Origin: Pseudodesulfovibrio hydrargyri
GTDB lineage: Bacteria; Desulfobacterota; Desulfovibrionia; Desulfovibrionales; Desulfovibrionaceae
NCBI RefSeq assembly: GCF_001874525.1
Contig: NZ_LKAQ01000004.1
Coordinates: 1,867,406-1,931,405, forward strand
Reading direction: 5' to 3'
Length of the DNA stretch: 64,000 nucleotides
The number at the start of each line of letters is the position of its first letter. Positions within the stretch are counted from its first letter, which is position 1. Under the pieces are notes generated by a model. That model saw only the letters and a list, made by a program, of their open reading frames with translations. It did no database searches and was not told the DNA's origin. The translations under genes were made by a program, and so were the position numbers. Positions 56,470 through 64,000 of this stretch are shown piece after piece.

Positions 56470-56898
56470 ATGCTGTTTACACCCACAGTCATCAGGAACC
56501 TGCTCAAGAAGCCCGCCACCCGGAACTATCCCTTCGAGGTGCGCGAGCCGTTTCCCAACTACCGGGGCGAGCTGGTCATCGACATCGACAAGTGCATCTT
56601 CTGCGGCATGTGCTCCCGCAAATGTCCCAGCCAGTGCATCACCGTGGACAAGGACGCCGGAACCTGGCAGTGCGACCCGCACGCCTGCGTCTACTGCGGC
56701 CTGTGCCGGGACAACTGCCCGACCAAGTGCCTGTCCATGAAAGATACGCACCGCAAGCCGGTCACCGAAAAGGTCGTCTGGATCGAGCAGGGCAATCCGC
56801 CCAAACCGAAAAAGAAGACCGCCGCCCCCAAGGCCGAGGCCAAAGCCGAGCCCGAGGAAAAGGCCGAGGCGAAAGCGGACAAAAAGGAAGAGAAGTAG
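56470..56898 (+). CDS. echF: Ech hydrogenase ferredoxin subunit EchF with Lys/Ala/Glu-rich tail
   Basis: The 142-residue NuoI-like protein carries two [4Fe-4S] motifs, CIFCGMCSRKCPSQC and CVYCGLCRDNCPTKC, and accepts electrons from ferredoxin. After residue ~105 the sequence changes to a highly charged, low-complexity tail of Ala, Lys, Glu and Pro (KKKTAAPKAEAKAEPEEKAE), about 35 residues that are not part of the fold. GGAGG lies before the ATG. It closes the operon ahead of a 28-bp palindrome. Confidence 0.95.
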   Translation: MLFTPTVIRNLLKKPATRNYPFEVREPFPNYRGELVIDIDKCIFCGMCSRKCPSQCITVDKDAGTWQCDPHACVYCGLCRDNCPTKCLSMKDTHRKPVTEKVVWIEQGNPPKPKKKTAAPKAEAKAEPEEKAEAKADKKEEK

Positions 56899-56929
56899 GC
56901 CGCGTTCCGCTCCCTGCGATCGATAAGAA

Positions 56930-56957
56930 AAGCCCCGGCTCGTACGAGCCGGGGCTT
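56930..56957. terminator. 28-bp perfect palindrome, bidirectional terminator
   Basis: AAGCCCCGGCTCGT is followed directly by its reverse complement. It has A-rich and T-rich flanks on both sides, so it can end both the ech operon and the converging lipoprotein genes. An almost identical copy lies at 59331-59358. Confidence 0.9.
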
Positions 56958-56960
56958 ATT

Positions 56961-58352
56961 TTATTCGGAAGTTGTTGGCTTCTCCTTGCCTGCGATGGTT
57001 TTGAATTCGGCCTTGAACCCTTTGACGGCTCCTACGATCTCTTCTCCCACGGTTGTGATCTTGCTTTTTCCCGAAGCGCCCTCCAGCTTCGCCTTCAGCG
57101 CCTCCAACTTGGCAATCAGGCGTTTTTTGGCCGTGTCGTAGTCGCTCTTGAGCATGTCCAGCCGAGCTTTGGCCGCAACATTCGAGGATAGGGCTCCGGT
57201 ATTGCCGGGGCCGGCCGGTGCGGTGTTGTCGAGGTCCAAATCTATTCCCGCGTACTTGCCCGCTATACTGATGGCCGTATTGGTCACGGCCCTGCTGATC
57301 ATCAACTGGCTCGCTATCATGTCGGAAGGGTCGCCATGCACTTGCTGGATTCGATTCATCAGGGGCGTGTCCTGAACAATGATGATCTCGGCCTTGCCCT
57401 GGGCACTGGCCCAGGTCTTGTCTCTCATGAGCTTCCAGTTTTTGGGGTCCTCATCACTGATGACCTTTTTCCAGACAGGGTCGGATGGGTCCTGCATCCG
57501 GTAGATTTGAGTGTTCTGGATGTTGACCGTGCGCGTGAGTCGCGTCAGGGTTTCCGTCCCAAGGTCGGACGCTGCCACCTGTAACGGCGCAGTCCCTTCC
57601 CAGCGGGCCGTCATCTGTTCGAAAATTTTGTCTGGCGGGGTATCATCTAATAGGTAATTGCGATTGATCTTTCTAACTGTTTCTACGAGTTGGGAATAGG
57701 CGCCGACCGATTTGTCTTGTTCCAGGGCATGAGTCGTGATGGACTTAATATTTTCGGTGAAATACTTCTCGTATTCCGTCCCAAGGTTGCCGCCCAATTC
57801 TTCCAGCTGTCCCTTTATGTTGAATAACCCGTTGACAATGACTTGGGATCTGTCCGCCAAGGTCGCCGTGAGAGTCTCGGGTGGAACTTTTTCAAGGTTC
57901 TGCCTGTAGTTTTCAACGTTCGTTTCAACAAGAGCGATGGCCTTCGTGAGCAAATCGTACCTGGCATCGAGTGCTTCGATAAAAACTTTCTTCCGTCTTG
58001 GTTGCAAGCCACCGGGACTTTTGTAAATGGCACAGGATGTGTCCGTTTTTTCTTGGACCGCATCCTTCTTTTTGCTGGCGGCCTGTTTTTTGACCAGACA
58101 TTGCAGCCAGAGAAGCTCCAGGAGATCGTCCGCCAGCTCTGTCCGACGCTGTTTTATCTCCTCGGCCTGCCCTTTGTAGTTGTCCAGGAGACTCCGGACC
58201 TTAAGCAGATCATATTCGTCCATGGGGACAGGCCGTTCGGGCTCGTTTGTTTCTCCGGTGTACATAGACAGCTGAAGAGTCATGCTGGCCGTGCTGCAGC
58301 CGAAGCCGAGAAGGGCCAGGGAGGCGATCAGGAATATTCTTAATCCGTTCAT
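56961..58352 (-). CDS. Hypothetical lipoprotein, 463 residues
   Basis: The protein begins with a lipoprotein signal (SLALLGFGC, Cys19). The mature part is mostly helical and highly charged, with long predicted coiled coils (residues ~45-95 and ~395-440, for example AKKRLIAKLEALKAKLEG). I recognise no family. Base composition is visibly lower in GC than in its neighbours. It follows another lipoprotein gene by 13 bases, and the two are probably made together as an envelope complex. Confidence 0.75.
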   Translation of the reverse strand: MNGLRIFLIASLALLGFGCSTASMTLQLSMYTGETNEPERPVPMDEYDLLKVRSLLDNYKGQAEEIKQRRTELADDLLELLWLQCLVKKQAASKKKDAVQEKTDTSCAIYKSPGGLQPRRKKVFIEALDARYDLLTKAIALVETNVENYRQNLEKVPPETLTATLADRSQVIVNGLFNIKGQLEELGGNLGTEYEKYFTENIKSITTHALEQDKSVGAYSQLVETVRKINRNYLLDDTPPDKIFEQMTARWEGTAPLQVAASDLGTETLTRLTRTVNIQNTQIYRMQDPSDPVWKKVISDEDPKNWKLMRDKTWASAQGKAEIIIVQDTPLMNRIQQVHGDPSDMIASQLMISRAVTNTAISIAGKYAGIDLDLDNTAPAGPGNTGALSSNVAAKARLDMLKSDYDTAKKRLIAKLEALKAKLEGASGKSKITTVGEEIVGAVKGFKAEFKTIAGKEKPTTSE

Positions 58353-58365
58353 TTCGCACCTCCTT

Positions 58366-59157
58366 CTAGGGCATGCTCTGGAGCATTTCGATGAGTTTGG
58401 TCATTTCACTGATGGTGGCTTTTTGGGAAGCGGTGTCAGTGGGGGGGCTGGTGGCGAGGGCGTCAAGCTCACCTTCGATAAGGTGCCCGTAATTGCGAGT
58501 GGCATGCATGGAGGCCATGAGGGTTCCATGCTCCCCGAGGGCCTGGGCATTGAAGAGATCGGAGAGTTGATTGATATTCAGCGCCGCTTCGGTGGATTGG
58601 GTGAAGTTGTTGATGGCGTTGAGTACCTTGGTCGGGTCGGATGACAACAGGAAGACCATCTTTTCGTCCGCGTGTCGCATTACAATGCCTTCGGTTGGCT
58701 GGTATTCGATATAGCACATGCCTTCGCGCTGAAAGTTCTCCGTGGTGGGGTAGGACAGAACAAGGCGCAGCGTGTCGAGCGTTTTCTGCCGGTCCTTCGG
58801 GTCGCTTGCTGGATTTGCGGCTATTTTGAGCCATTCCTTGTAGGCGGCGAGCACCTTCTTGTCGATCTCCTGTTCTATGGCGATGCGGGTTTTCAGGTCC
58901 TTGAGAATCTGGTCGGCATTGACGGCACCGGTAAGGCTGTCAACGCTGGCCCGGGGGTACCATCCCGAGGCGTATTTGCCTTCGGTCAATTGTGCGTTCG
59001 CTTTGATGTCCAATCGATAGACGCTGACCTCCCCAGAGGGGTTGTAGGCTGCGTAGTACCGTGATTCCTGTACATCAATTCCGCACCCCATAAGGCTCAG
59101 GGCGAGCACGGCCAGTAAGAGCAGGGCCGGATAAATGGGTCTGTCCGTCATTCGCAT
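58366..59157 (-). CDS. Hypothetical lipoprotein, 263 residues
   Basis: The lipobox is LSLMGC (Cys near residue 25). The mature domain starts DVQESRYYAAYNPSGEVSVY and contains mixed helix and strand with no recognised family. AAGGAGG lies six bases before the chosen ATG. It heads a two-gene operon with the 463-residue lipoprotein and shares its lower GC content, which suggests the pair arrived by transfer. Confidence 0.75.
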   Translation of the reverse strand: MRMTDRPIYPALLLLAVLALSLMGCGIDVQESRYYAAYNPSGEVSVYRLDIKANAQLTEGKYASGWYPRASVDSLTGAVNADQILKDLKTRIAIEQEIDKKVLAAYKEWLKIAANPASDPKDRQKTLDTLRLVLSYPTTENFQREGMCYIEYQPTEGIVMRHADEKMVFLLSSDPTKVLNAINNFTQSTEAALNINQLSDLFNAQALGEHGTLMASMHATRNYGHLIEGELDALATSPPTDTASQKATISEMTKLIEMLQSMP

Positions 59158-59331
59158 TACCAACCTCCTTGGTATATAAATTGATTAAACTTTATAGAGT
59201 ATAGATATGAATATATGCGCACTGTTGCCCATGATCTGTTTTCTGTCAATGCGGGTTTACATTTTTAACAAAAGAAAGTGGTCGGGCGGGTCAAGTGCAC
59301 GTCGGCGTATTCTCGGGACGGGCGAAAGCAA

Positions 59332-59357
59332 AGCCCCGGCTCGTTCGAGCCGGGGCT
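59332..59357. terminator. Palindromic terminator near fmdE-like gene
   Basis: AGCCCCGGCTCG and CGAGCCGGGGCT surround TT. Within 28 bases it differs from the palindrome at 56930-56957 at only two positions. It lies 40 bases beyond the fmdE-like stop. The T-run on the minus strand is weak. Confidence 0.65.
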
Positions 59358-59397
59358 GCATGCATTCAAGCAGTGGGGCGGTTGCCGGAAGCGGGGG

Positions 59398-59937
59398 TCA
59401 CAGCTTCTGGTCGATGTCCCTGAAGCAGGGGATGCAGTAGGTCTTGCCGCCATAGCGGCGGGTGCGGGATTCCATGGTCATTTCGCCGCATTGTTCGCAG
59501 CGCAGGCTTTGCAGCACGGCGGCGGGGCGGGGCGCGGGGCAGTCGAGGGGGGTGACGGCGAACATGTCGTCCAGGGGCAGGGCCATGAAGCGTTCGATGC
59601 CCGCTTCCCGGGTCTCTCCGGGGCGGCCCATGGCGGAATCCCGGAGCACGGCGCGGAACCCCTTGCCGGACGTGCGGTCGAAGAAGGTGAAGGCGCGCTT
59701 GCCGTAGTCGCGGTGGATGAAGTTGCCCTTGCCCAGGGTGCAGTCGGTCAAAAACTGGATGGCGTCCACGCCGCACATGTCGGTCTCTGCCACGGCGACC
59801 AGGTCCAGGGCGTCCAGGTCGCCGAGTTCGCGCCGGGCCAGTTCCACGGCGCGGACGCCGATGGTCAGGCCGGGGCAGTGGTGGCCGTGGAAGGCGATGG
59901 CCGCGTCGATCCTATCCTGGGGAATGGAGCAGGGCAT
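59398..59937 (-). CDS. FmdE family protein with C-terminal zinc finger
   Basis: The 179-residue protein has an FmdE domain with FHGHHCPGLTIGVRAVELA, ETDMCGVDAIQFLTDCTLGKGN and GKRAFTFFDR, then a C-terminal C4 zinc finger (CEQCGEM and CIPCF). FmdE was first found in the molybdenum formylmethanofuran dehydrogenase operon, but most homologues are stand-alone and of unknown function; cysteines and histidines suggest metal binding. AAAGGAG precedes the ATG. It follows a FecBCD-type importer, so it probably handles the imported metal or chelate. Confidence 0.88.
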   Translation of the reverse strand: MPCSIPQDRIDAAIAFHGHHCPGLTIGVRAVELARRELGDLDALDLVAVAETDMCGVDAIQFLTDCTLGKGNFIHRDYGKRAFTFFDRTSGKGFRAVLRDSAMGRPGETREAGIERFMALPLDDMFAVTPLDCPAPRPAAVLQSLRCEQCGEMTMESRTRRYGGKTYCIPCFRDIDQKL

Positions 59938-59960
59938 GGGGATTCTCCTTTTGTTCGGGG

Positions 59961-60716
59961 CTAGGCGGCCGGGACCACCATGGGGTGGCCCTGGACGTGG
60001 TGAATGTGCACGGGCAGGCCGTAGACCTCCTCGACCACGGCCGAGGTGACCTCGCAGGCCGGGCCGGAGGAGTGGATGCGTCCATCCTTGAGGAACAGGA
60101 CCTGGTCCGCGTAGCGCAGGGCGGTGTTCAGGTCGTGCATGGTCATGATCGCGGCGATGCGGTGTTCGTCCACCACCCGGCGGAGCATGGTCAGGATGTC
60201 CACTTGGCTCTTGAGGTCCAGGCTGGAGGTGGGCTCGTCCAGGAGCATGAGGCGCGGTTCCTGGACCAGGGCGCGGGCGATGGCCACCTTTTGCAGCTCG
60301 CCGCCGGACAGGCGGTCGATGTGGCGCAGGGCGAGGTGGGTCATGTGCAGCCGTTTCAGGGCGGAGTCGACCATCTTGAGGTCCTTTTCGCCCACCCGCC
60401 AGACGATGTGCGGCTTGCGGCCCATGAGCACGGCGTCGAACACGGTCAGCCGGGCGGCCTCGTTGCGCTGGGCCACGTAGCCGATGCCCAGCGCGATCTC
60501 GTGCGGTCGCATCCTGAGCACGTCGCGGTCCTCGACCATGACCTTGCCCGCGCTTGGGGCGTGGATGGCGTTGATGCACTTGAGCAGGGTGGTCTTGCCC
60601 ACGCCGTTGGGGCCGAGGATGGCCATGAGTTCTCCGCCGTCCAGGTTGAACCGCACGTCCCGGAGGACGCGGGTGCCGTTGTAGGCGAAGTCGAGATCGG
60701 TGACCGAAAGGATCAT
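59961..60716 (-). CDS. FecE/BtuD-type ABC transporter ATP-binding protein
   Basis: The 251-residue ATPase has Walker A GPNGVGKTT, the Q-loop in GYVAQRNEA, signature LSGGELQ, Walker B LMLLDEPTSSLD and switch His in TMHDLNTAL. It belongs to the metal-chelate/cobalamin/molybdate-chelate class. Its start overlaps the permease stop in ATGA. The C-terminus ends in a histidine-rich VHIHHVQGH. Confidence 0.92.
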   Translation of the reverse strand: MILSVTDLDFAYNGTRVLRDVRFNLDGGELMAILGPNGVGKTTLLKCINAIHAPSAGKVMVEDRDVLRMRPHEIALGIGYVAQRNEAARLTVFDAVLMGRKPHIVWRVGEKDLKMVDSALKRLHMTHLALRHIDRLSGGELQKVAIARALVQEPRLMLLDEPTSSLDLKSQVDILTMLRRVVDEHRIAAIMTMHDLNTALRYADQVLFLKDGRIHSSGPACEVTSAVVEEVYGLPVHIHHVQGHPMVVPAA

Positions 60717-61783
60717 CGCCGCTGCCCCCTTATGATGAGATAGATGAAGACCGGCGCGCCCATGAACGCGGTCAGGACCGAGACCGGCAGCATGTGCGGG
60801 GCCAGGACCAGCCGGGCGGCGGTGTCCGAGACGAGCAGGAGCAGGCCGCCCGCCAGGATGGAGCCCGGCAGCAGGAAGCGGTGGTCCGAGCCGATGACCC
60901 GGCGGACCATGTGCGGGACCACCAGGCCGACGAAGCCGATGATGCCCAGGAAGGCGATGACCACGGCCGTGAGCAGGGAGGCGAGCAGCATGCCGAAGAG
61001 CCGGACCCGGTCCACGCGCACGCCCAACCCCTGGGCGGTCTCGTCGCCCGCGTCGATGGCGTTGTAGTTCCAGCCGTTGGCCAGGAAATAGAGGGAGGTG
61101 ACGAGGGTCACTCCGGCCATGACTCCCAACTCGGTCCAGGAGGCCCGGGCCGTGTCGCCGAAGGTCCAGAAGACCATGGCCGCCAGCTGCACGTCGTCGG
61201 CGAAGAATTGCAGGAACATGGTCCCGGCGGTGAACAGCGCGCCCAGCGCCACGCCGGTCAGGATCATGATCTCGGGCGAGGACCCGCGCAGCCGGGAGAC
61301 CCCGACGATGACCCCGGCCGCGGCCAGGCTGAAGACGAAGGCCACGCCCGTGGTCAGGTACGGGTTGGTGACGTTCACTGCGTCCGCGTTGCTGGAGCCC
61401 ATGATCCCGCCGCCCAGGACCATCACGGAAAGGGCCGCGCCGAAGGCCGCCGCGTGGGAGATGCCCAGGGTGAAGGGCGAGCCGAGCGGGTTGCGCAGGA
61501 TGGACTGCATGACCGCCCCGGCCACGGCCAGCCCGGCCCCGGCCACGATGGACGCCAGGGCCTGGGGCAGACGGATGTTCCAGACGATCACGTCGAACCG
61601 CTTGGACACGGCCCAGCCCATGAGGGTCCTGGCCACGTCCGCCACCGGGATGTTGGCCGCGCCCAGGGAGATGGAGACCACCAGGGCCGCGGCCAGCAGC
61701 CCGCCGGTCAGGCAGACCACGACGAGCTTGACGCCGATGTACCGCCGGTATTCGGCCGGGACCTGGCCATCGGAGAAGTGCAT
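60713..61783 (-). CDS. FecCD-family ABC transporter permease
   Basis: The 356-residue membrane protein has about nine or ten helices, and FecCD-family motifs LPQALASIVAGAGLAVAGAV, RNPLGSPFTLGISHAAAFGA and FLGIIGFVGLVVPHMVRR. Such permeases import ferric siderophores, heme, cobalamin or, in Haemophilus MolB, molybdate. It lies one base from the binding-protein gene and overlaps the ATPase gene. Confidence 0.94.
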   Translation of the reverse strand: MHFSDGQVPAEYRRYIGVKLVVVCLTGGLLAAALVVSISLGAANIPVADVARTLMGWAVSKRFDVIVWNIRLPQALASIVAGAGLAVAGAVMQSILRNPLGSPFTLGISHAAAFGAALSVMVLGGGIMGSSNADAVNVTNPYLTTGVAFVFSLAAAGVIVGVSRLRGSSPEIMILTGVALGALFTAGTMFLQFFADDVQLAAMVFWTFGDTARASWTELGVMAGVTLVTSLYFLANGWNYNAIDAGDETAQGLGVRVDRVRLFGMLLASLLTAVVIAFLGIIGFVGLVVPHMVRRVIGSDHRFLLPGSILAGGLLLLVSDTAARLVLAPHMLPVSVLTAFMGAPVFIYLIIRGQRR

Positions 61784-62890
61784 CTAATTCACCGGGACCG
61801 GCTTGAAGGCCATGCCGTGGAACAGGGCGTCCATGTCCTTGAAGACCGGCTTGCCCACCAGGAAGGTGTATATCTCGTCCGCCTTGGCCGCCGGGTCCAC
61901 GTCCGAGAACCGGTCGGGGTAGAGAACCTTGCCGATGAAATAGGCGTCGGCCAGGATGGAGCCGAAATTCTGGGTGTACCAGTTGTACGGCAGCACGCCG
62001 TAGACGCGGCCTTCCTTCACGGCGGAGAGCATGCGGTAGGCCGGATCGGTGCGCAGTTCGAACAGCCCGCCCGCGTCGTCGCCCAGCTGCAGGGTGGCCA
62101 GGTCCAGGAAAAGCACGTCCGGGTTCCACTCGACGATCTTTTCCTTGGCGATGTCGGACTGGGCCAGGCTTTTGCCCGCCTTGCCCGCCTCATAGGCCAG
62201 GTTGATGGCGTTGACGAACTGGAACGGCGGATAGGCCGGTTCCGTGGACTGGAAGCCGTGCGGCCCCCGGAAGGCCACGCCGCCCAGATAGACCGTGGAC
62301 CGTTCCTGGCCCGGCACGTTGCCCGTGCGGTGGCTCAGGTCGGCTATGAGCCCGTCGATGTACCCGATGACCTCCTCGGCGCGTTGTTCCCTGCCCATGG
62401 CCTGGGCCATGATGCGCAGGCTCTTGTACAGGGCGGGCCGCTTGTTGCCCAGGTTGCCGTAGTCGAGGACGACCACCGGGATGCCTGTCTTGTCCTGGAG
62501 CTCCTGGGGATCGTAGCCCATGGACGAGGTGTAGGTCTTGAAGATGACCTGGGGCTGTGGCTCCAGGGTCAGGATCAGTTCGGGATTGTCGTGTCCCCTG
62601 AACTCGCCGAATATGGGCATCTTCTTGAACTGCGGGTTGGCGATGGCGTAGGGCCTGGCGTCGAATTTGCGGCGGCGGGCCTCGATATCGTCCACGGCCA
62701 CGATGCGGTCCTGGGCACCGAGGTAGGTCAAAAGCCGCAGGCAGCCGGAGCCGGAGCAGATGGCCTGATCGATCGTGTCCGGGATGTCGTTCACTCGGCC
62801 GTTCGAGTCGGTCAGGGTGCGCGCCGCCCCGATGGCGGGCACGGCCAGGAAGAAGATGAGAGCGACGCAAAGAAGACGATGCTTTTTCAT
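61784..62890 (-). CDS. FecB/MolA-type ABC transporter substrate-binding protein
   Basis: The 368-residue protein has a signal peptide (FFLAVPAIGA) and a class III binding-protein fold: TLTDSNGRVNDIPDTIDQAI at the N-terminus, LEPQPQVIFKTYTSSMGYDP and DVLFLDLATLQLGDD. Two cysteines lie close together in CSGSGC. Ligands of the family include chelated iron, cobalamin and molybdate; none can be chosen from sequence alone. AAGG before the ATG supports the start; an upstream ATG five codons earlier is possible. Confidence 0.9.
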   Translation of the reverse strand: MKKHRLLCVALIFFLAVPAIGAARTLTDSNGRVNDIPDTIDQAICSGSGCLRLLTYLGAQDRIVAVDDIEARRRKFDARPYAIANPQFKKMPIFGEFRGHDNPELILTLEPQPQVIFKTYTSSMGYDPQELQDKTGIPVVVLDYGNLGNKRPALYKSLRIMAQAMGREQRAEEVIGYIDGLIADLSHRTGNVPGQERSTVYLGGVAFRGPHGFQSTEPAYPPFQFVNAINLAYEAGKAGKSLAQSDIAKEKIVEWNPDVLFLDLATLQLGDDAGGLFELRTDPAYRMLSAVKEGRVYGVLPYNWYTQNFGSILADAYFIGKVLYPDRFSDVDPAAKADEIYTFLVGKPVFKDMDALFHGMAFKPVPVN

Positions 62891-63274
62891 TTGAACACCT
62901 TGCATGGCATACGAAATGGTAATTGCAACCTATTGATTGCTACGAATATATGAAATGTAACACCATAAACTTCCTAAATAAAACCGGGAAGGGCGTCAAG
63001 AGGGAAATGAAAACGGACTGTTGCGGTCCATTTTTGTCCGGGACGGCCGCCGGAGAGGAAGGCCGCGATGGGGGAAAAGGTGATAAGGCTTTGGCTGGAG
63101 AGAGCGGGAGCGCCGTGTTATCATTGGGAACTGGACAGGTGCGTTTCGCGCTCGGGATCACTTGTTCGTCCGTGCCCGACGCCGAGTCCGCGCCCGGAGT
63201 GGGGCAGCCGCCCGGGGCCGGCGTGCCCGCGCCACTTGGCTTGGCCGGGGAAATTGCGTAATGTGCGTGTCCTT
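62891..63274. other. Intergenic region between the FecB-type gene and ispG
   Basis: This 384-base gap holds the divergent promoters. The part next to the binding-protein gene is AT-rich and has an imperfect palindrome at 62919-62943 (GTAATTGCAA ... TTGATTGCTAC) that might be a metal-regulator site. The rest is GC-rich, with no hairpin or RNA I can name. A short open frame from 62941 has no coding character. Confidence 0.4.
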
Positions 63275-64000
63275 ATGCAGCGGAAGCGGACAAGAACAGT
63301 GAACATCGGCGGCGTGGGCATCGGCGGGGACAACCCGGTCCGGGTCCAGTCCATGTGCAACACGGACACGCGCGACGTCCTGGCCACGGTGGCACAGATT
63401 CACCAACTGGCCGAGGCCGGGTGCGAGATCGTGCGCCTGGCCGTGCCCGACGAGGCGGCGGCCGCGAAGCTTGCGGCCATCCGCGAACAGTCGCCCGTGC
63501 CGCTCATCGCGGACATCCACTTCGACCACCGGCTGGCCCTGGCCGCGCTGGACGCGGGTTTCGACGGCCTGCGCATCAACCCGGGCAACATCGGGGATGA
63601 GGCCAAGGTGGACGCTGTTGTCCGGGCGGCCAAGGAGCGCTCCACGCCCATCCGCATTGGGGTCAACGGCGGATCGCTCGAAAAGGACCTGCTGAAACAA
63701 TACGGCGGCCCCACGCCCGAGGCCATGGTCGAGTCCGGCCTGCGGCACGTGCGCATGCTCGAGGCGCGCGGTTTCCACGACATCAAGATTTCCCTCAAGA
63801 CCTCGTCCGTGCTCAAGACCATGGCGGCCTACCGGCTCATGTCCGAACAGGTGGATTACCCGCTGCACATCGGCATCACCGAGGCGGGGACGCTCGTGCG
63901 CGGCGCGGTCAAGTCCTCGGTCGGGCTGGGCATCCTCCTGCACGAAGGCATCGGCGACACCATGCGCGTGTCCCTGACCCACGATCCGGTGGCCGAGATC
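63275..64000 (+). CDS. ispG: 4-hydroxy-3-methylbut-2-enyl-diphosphate synthase IspG (partial)
   Basis: The first 242 codons are in the window and the gene runs off the end. It shows the IspG N-terminal barrel: NPVRVQSMCNTDTRDV, EAGCEIVRLAVPD, PLIADIHFDHRLALAAL, GLRINPGNIGD and IRIGVNGGSLEKDLL. IspG is the [4Fe-4S] enzyme that makes HMBPP in the MEP isoprenoid pathway. The ATG at 63275 fits the family start but has a weak ribosome site; GTG at 63263 is an alternative. Confidence 0.93.
   Translation, partial: MQRKRTRTVNIGGVGIGGDNPVRVQSMCNTDTRDVLATVAQIHQLAEAGCEIVRLAVPDEAAAAKLAAIREQSPVPLIADIHFDHRLALAALDAGFDGLRINPGNIGDEAKVDAVVRAAKERSTPIRIGVNGGSLEKDLLKQYGGPTPEAMVESGLRHVRMLEARGFHDIKISLKTSSVLKTMAAYRLMSEQVDYPLHIGITEAGTLVRGAVKSSVGLGILLHEGIGDTMRVSLTHDPVAEI

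Noticed and set aside
62941..63261. Open frame of about 107 codons between the FecB-type gene and ispG
   Set aside because: It has no good ribosome site, no recognisable domain and a composition unlike the neighbouring genes; it lies in a region that must hold two promoters.

Overview
The window reads as chromosomal DNA of a GC-rich, strictly anaerobic deltaproteobacterium of the Desulfovibrio / Pseudodesulfovibrio type (Desulfovibrionales). The evidence is a complete six-gene Ech-type energy-converting [NiFe] hydrogenase operon, many two-component and c-di-GMP proteins, a sulfonate-degrading sulfo-lyase operon, an FmdE/FecBCD-type uptake locus, and compact leftward and rightward operons separated by strong GC hairpins. 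No IS element, integrase, prophage, CRISPR array or rRNA operon is visible. One tRNA gene, tRNA-Arg(ACG), is present.

Layout. 1-2449: distal end of a Tad/Flp pilus operon (TadB end, TadC, TadD-like TPR/SPOR lipoprotein). 2618-4765: hybrid histidine kinase. 4917-11007: secreted glycerophosphodiesterase, PP2C-like phosphatase and a three-gene ABC importer, possibly one organophosphate uptake module. 11004-17225: HD-GYP protein, small membrane proteins, a periplasmic sugar dehydrogenase, a family 3 solute-binding protein, and a SHOCT protein next to a Met/Gly-rich Spy/ZraP-like protein. A composite palindromic repeat lies at 13098-13386. 17459-23231: a leftward operon suyA-suyB-tctC-tctA-tctB with a divergent GntR regulator, read as uptake of sulfolactate and its cleavage to pyruvate and sulfite. 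23363-26188: an outsized GlmS-like amidotransferase with a long insertion behind the catalytic cysteine.

26476-38023 is a signalling island: binding protein, hybrid kinase, CheY-like protein and HD-GYP phosphodiesterase on the plus strand, then a DUF885 protein, CheV and a sensor kinase / NtrC-like regulator pair on the minus strand. 38140-42907 holds an acylphosphatase homologue without its catalytic arginine, several small unknowns, an FmdB zinc ribbon, purB and pyrE. 42968-46633 is a three-gene operon whose outer members match the helical-cell-shape peptidoglycan peptidases Csd6 (YkuD plus NTF2) and Csd4 (M99); the middle gene is an unknown membrane coiled-coil protein. This is a candidate determinant of vibrioid curvature.

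46723-51464: zinc-ribbon protein, PAP2 phosphatase, glycerate 2-kinase, 2-hydroxyacid dehydrogenase, tRNA-Arg, a flavin-binding split-barrel protein and a CysH-like protein. 51792-56898: echABCDEF. 56961-59157: two lipoprotein genes of visibly lower GC, bracketed by near-identical palindromes. 59398-62890: FmdE with a FecBCD-type importer. The window ends inside ispG.

How the parts fit: the sulfo-lyase would hand sulfite to the dissimilatory sulfite reduction expected in such an organism, and Ech would couple ferredoxin and H2 to ion translocation. The signalling island probably converts extracellular solute levels into c-di-GMP and chemotaxis outputs. All functional calls come from motif reading and family knowledge, not from database searches.
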